NCBI GenBank assembly: GCA_035516895.1
Contig: DATIZY010000027.1
Span: forward strand, 1-7,144
DNA from: Gp7-AA10 sp035516895
GTDB lineage: Bacteria; Acidobacteriota; Thermoanaerobaculia; Gp7-AA8
Direction: 5' to 3'
Length of the DNA stretch: 7,144 nt
The notes below the pieces were generated by a model. That model ran no database searches and was not told where the DNA came from. It saw nothing but the letters and a program-made list of their open reading frames with translations. Both the position numbers and the translations under genes were made by a program. This document shows positions 6,196 to 7,144 of this stretch, piece by piece (position 1 is the stretch's first letter; every line of letters begins with the position of its first letter).

Positions 6196-6817
6196 CGATC
6201 ACTCGATCGTGCGACGCGGCATGCGGTCGCTGCTCGAGAGCGATGCGTCGATCGAAGTGGTGGGCGAAGCGGCGGACGGACTCGAGGCGCTGCGGCTGTG
6301 CGAGGAGCAGCATCCCGATGTGGTGATCCTCGACGTGGCGATGCCGAAGCTGAACGGGATCGAAGTGGCCGCGCGGATGCAGAAGATGCAGCCGCCGCCG
6401 CGTCCGATCATGTTGAGCATGCATCTGGACGAGTCGTATGTGATGCGCTCGATCAACGCCGGCGCGCGCGCGTATCTGCTCAAGGATGCGACGGACGAGG
6501 ATCTGCTGCCGGCGGTGCGTTCGGTCGCCGCGGGCAAATCATTTTTCAGCCCCGCGGTGAGCGGCCTTCTGGCCGAGGAGTACATGCAGGAGCTGCAGGG
6601 GCGGGGCCTGAACGATTCATACGATCTGCTGACCGACCGCGAGCGCGAAGTTTTGCAGCTGCTCGCCGAGGGGCGATCGAACAAGGAAGTCGCCGCGCTT
6701 CTGGACCTCGGCGTGTCCACAGTAGAAACCCATCGCGCGAATCTGATGCAGAAGCTGAATCTGCACAGCACCGCGGACATCGTTCTGTACGCAGTGCGCA
6801 AGCGGCTGATTGTGTGA
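6176..6817 (+). CDS. Response regulator, NarL/FixJ type (receiver plus LuxR-type HTH)
   Basis: The product is 213 residues, standard for the family. The receiver domain (about 1-118) has the acidic pair D7-D8, phosphorylated D53 in VILDVAMPKLNG, S81 in MLSMH and K103 in YLLKDA. After a linker, the LuxR-type DNA-binding domain (about 150-212) shows LTDREREVLQLLAEGRSNKEV, then the recognition helix around VSTVETHRANLMQKL, ending in ADIVLYAVRKRLIV. It is a cytoplasmic transcription factor activated by the adjacent kinase. The start is an uncommon TTG fixed by a perfect AAGGAGG. The first 20 bp overlap the kinase gene, so the pair is translationally linked. Targets cannot be read from the window; the otsA upstream palindrome is a candidate only by proximity. 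Confidence 0.95.
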   Translation: MRVLLADDHSIVRRGMRSLLESDASIEVVGEAADGLEALRLCEEQHPDVVILDVAMPKLNGIEVAARMQKMQPPPRPIMLSMHLDESYVMRSINAGARAYLLKDATDEDLLPAVRSVAAGKSFFSPAVSGLLAEEYMQELQGRGLNDSYDLLTDREREVLQLLAEGRSNKEVAALLDLGVSTVETHRANLMQKLNLHSTADIVLYAVRKRLIV

Positions 6818-7012
6818 GGCCGTACGCCGCCGCACCACGAAGCGCCATCGCGGCGCATAACGTGTTAGGCGGCAGCTGCGGCGGAAATGCAAGCTCTCTC
6901 ACAGAACTGCGACCCTCGGCACAATGATCCACGCCGCACAAGGCCGCGGGACCGCGAATTCCGCGCCGTGCTACGCTGGTCGGGTTAGTTACTAGAATTG
7001 GGCGGACGCAAA
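6818..7012. other. Gene-free spacer with short GC-rich inverted repeats
   Basis: No convincing coding frame is seen on either strand here. A 5-bp stem (GCGCC 6842-6846 with GGCGC 6852-6856) is nested within CCGCCGC 6827-6833 and its complement GCGGCGG 6878-6884, and GCAGCTGC at 6872-6879 is a perfect palindrome. CGCG repeats recur around 6945-6965. None is followed by a T-run, so an intrinsic terminator is not supported, though Rho-dependent or structural termination after the regulator is possible. The base composition begins to fall toward the right. Confidence 0.5.
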
Positions 7013-7144
7013 ATGCAGCCGTTCTTAACAAGGCTGAAGGAATACCTCGATGGCGATGAGAGCGAAACCTTTTTGCGCATGAAGATGTGGGCGCAGAATG
7101 AGCTCGAGCCTCAAGTCAATCTCGTCAACAGGCCCGGCTACGAG
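7013..7144 (+). CDS. Unrecognised protein, first 44 residues (runs off window)
   Basis: An ATG at 7013 opens a frame that stays open to the right edge, encoding 44 residues beginning MQPFLTRLKEYLDGDESETF. The frame is closed upstream by a TAG at 6986; a TTG at 6998 is an alternative start. A weak ribosome-site-like GGCGGA sits six bases before the ATG. The fragment is charged, has no signal peptide or membrane segment, and suggests a soluble protein with an N-terminal helix. By hand count it is 70 of 132 bases G+C (53%), well below the genes before it, which may mean acquisition from elsewhere. I do not recognise the family. A 44-codon open frame in DNA of this composition could also occur by chance. 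Confidence 0.5.
   Translation, partial: MQPFLTRLKEYLDGDESETFLRMKMWAQNELEPQVNLVNRPGYE

Noticed and set aside
6842..6856. Hairpin after the response regulator as an intrinsic terminator
   Set aside because: The stem is only 5 bp and the bases after it are not a T-run.
6857..6867. GTTAGGC next to ATAAC, resembling an integron attC core
   Set aside because: The 7-mer fits GTTRRRY, but no matching RYYYAAC partner at attC spacing was found on either strand, and such short matches arise by chance.
6993..6998. TAGAAT as a -10 promoter element for the gene at 7013
   Set aside because: No acceptable -35 lies 16-19 bp upstream, and the implied start site would leave almost no room for a ribosome site.

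Overview
The window is GC-rich (about two thirds G+C by eye), tightly packed bacterial chromosome. Signal-peptide and envelope genes, a membrane sensor kinase and the frequent gcg/atc/gtc codons suggest a high-GC Gram-negative bacterium. The exported protein resembles an uncharacterised family I associate with Acidobacteriota. That assignment is from memory and is tentative. There are no tRNA or rRNA genes, CRISPR arrays, insertion sequences or phage genes.

Layout. On the minus strand at the left edge, a signal-peptide protein (583-1263, predicted outer-membrane or periplasmic) is followed by a partial polytopic membrane protein of the O-antigen ligase/polymerase type (1-586). The two overlap by four bases (GTGA). 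Diverging from them is an OsmC-family peroxiredoxin-like gene (1298-1759, plus). Its 3' end overlaps by 41 bp the 3' end of a convergent minus-strand gene (1719-2525), which encodes a HAD protein of the mannosyl/glucosyl-3-phosphoglycerate phosphatase type that has lost its catalytic residues.

Across a 115-bp divergent intergenic region with clear inverted repeats, four plus-strand genes follow with almost no spacing. They are a GT20 trehalose-6-phosphate synthase (otsA, 2641-4086), trehalose-6-phosphate phosphatase (otsB, 4083-4784, ATGA overlap), a HisKA_3 sensor histidine kinase (4807-6195, 22-bp gap) and a NarL/FixJ-type response regulator (6176-6817, TTG start behind a perfect Shine-Dalgarno sequence, 20-bp overlap). 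OtsA would join UDP- or ADP-glucose to glucose-6-phosphate, OtsB would release trehalose, and the two-component pair may regulate this or nearby stress genes. With OsmC alongside, the neighbourhood looks like an osmotic/oxidative stress cluster, though that link is inferred from position.

After the regulator come 195 bp without a gene, then the first 44 codons of an unrecognised gene with clearly lower GC (about 53%) that runs off the right edge.

The most unusual item is the intact HAD pseudo-phosphatase, divergent from otsA and near a normal otsB. No wholly new system is evident.
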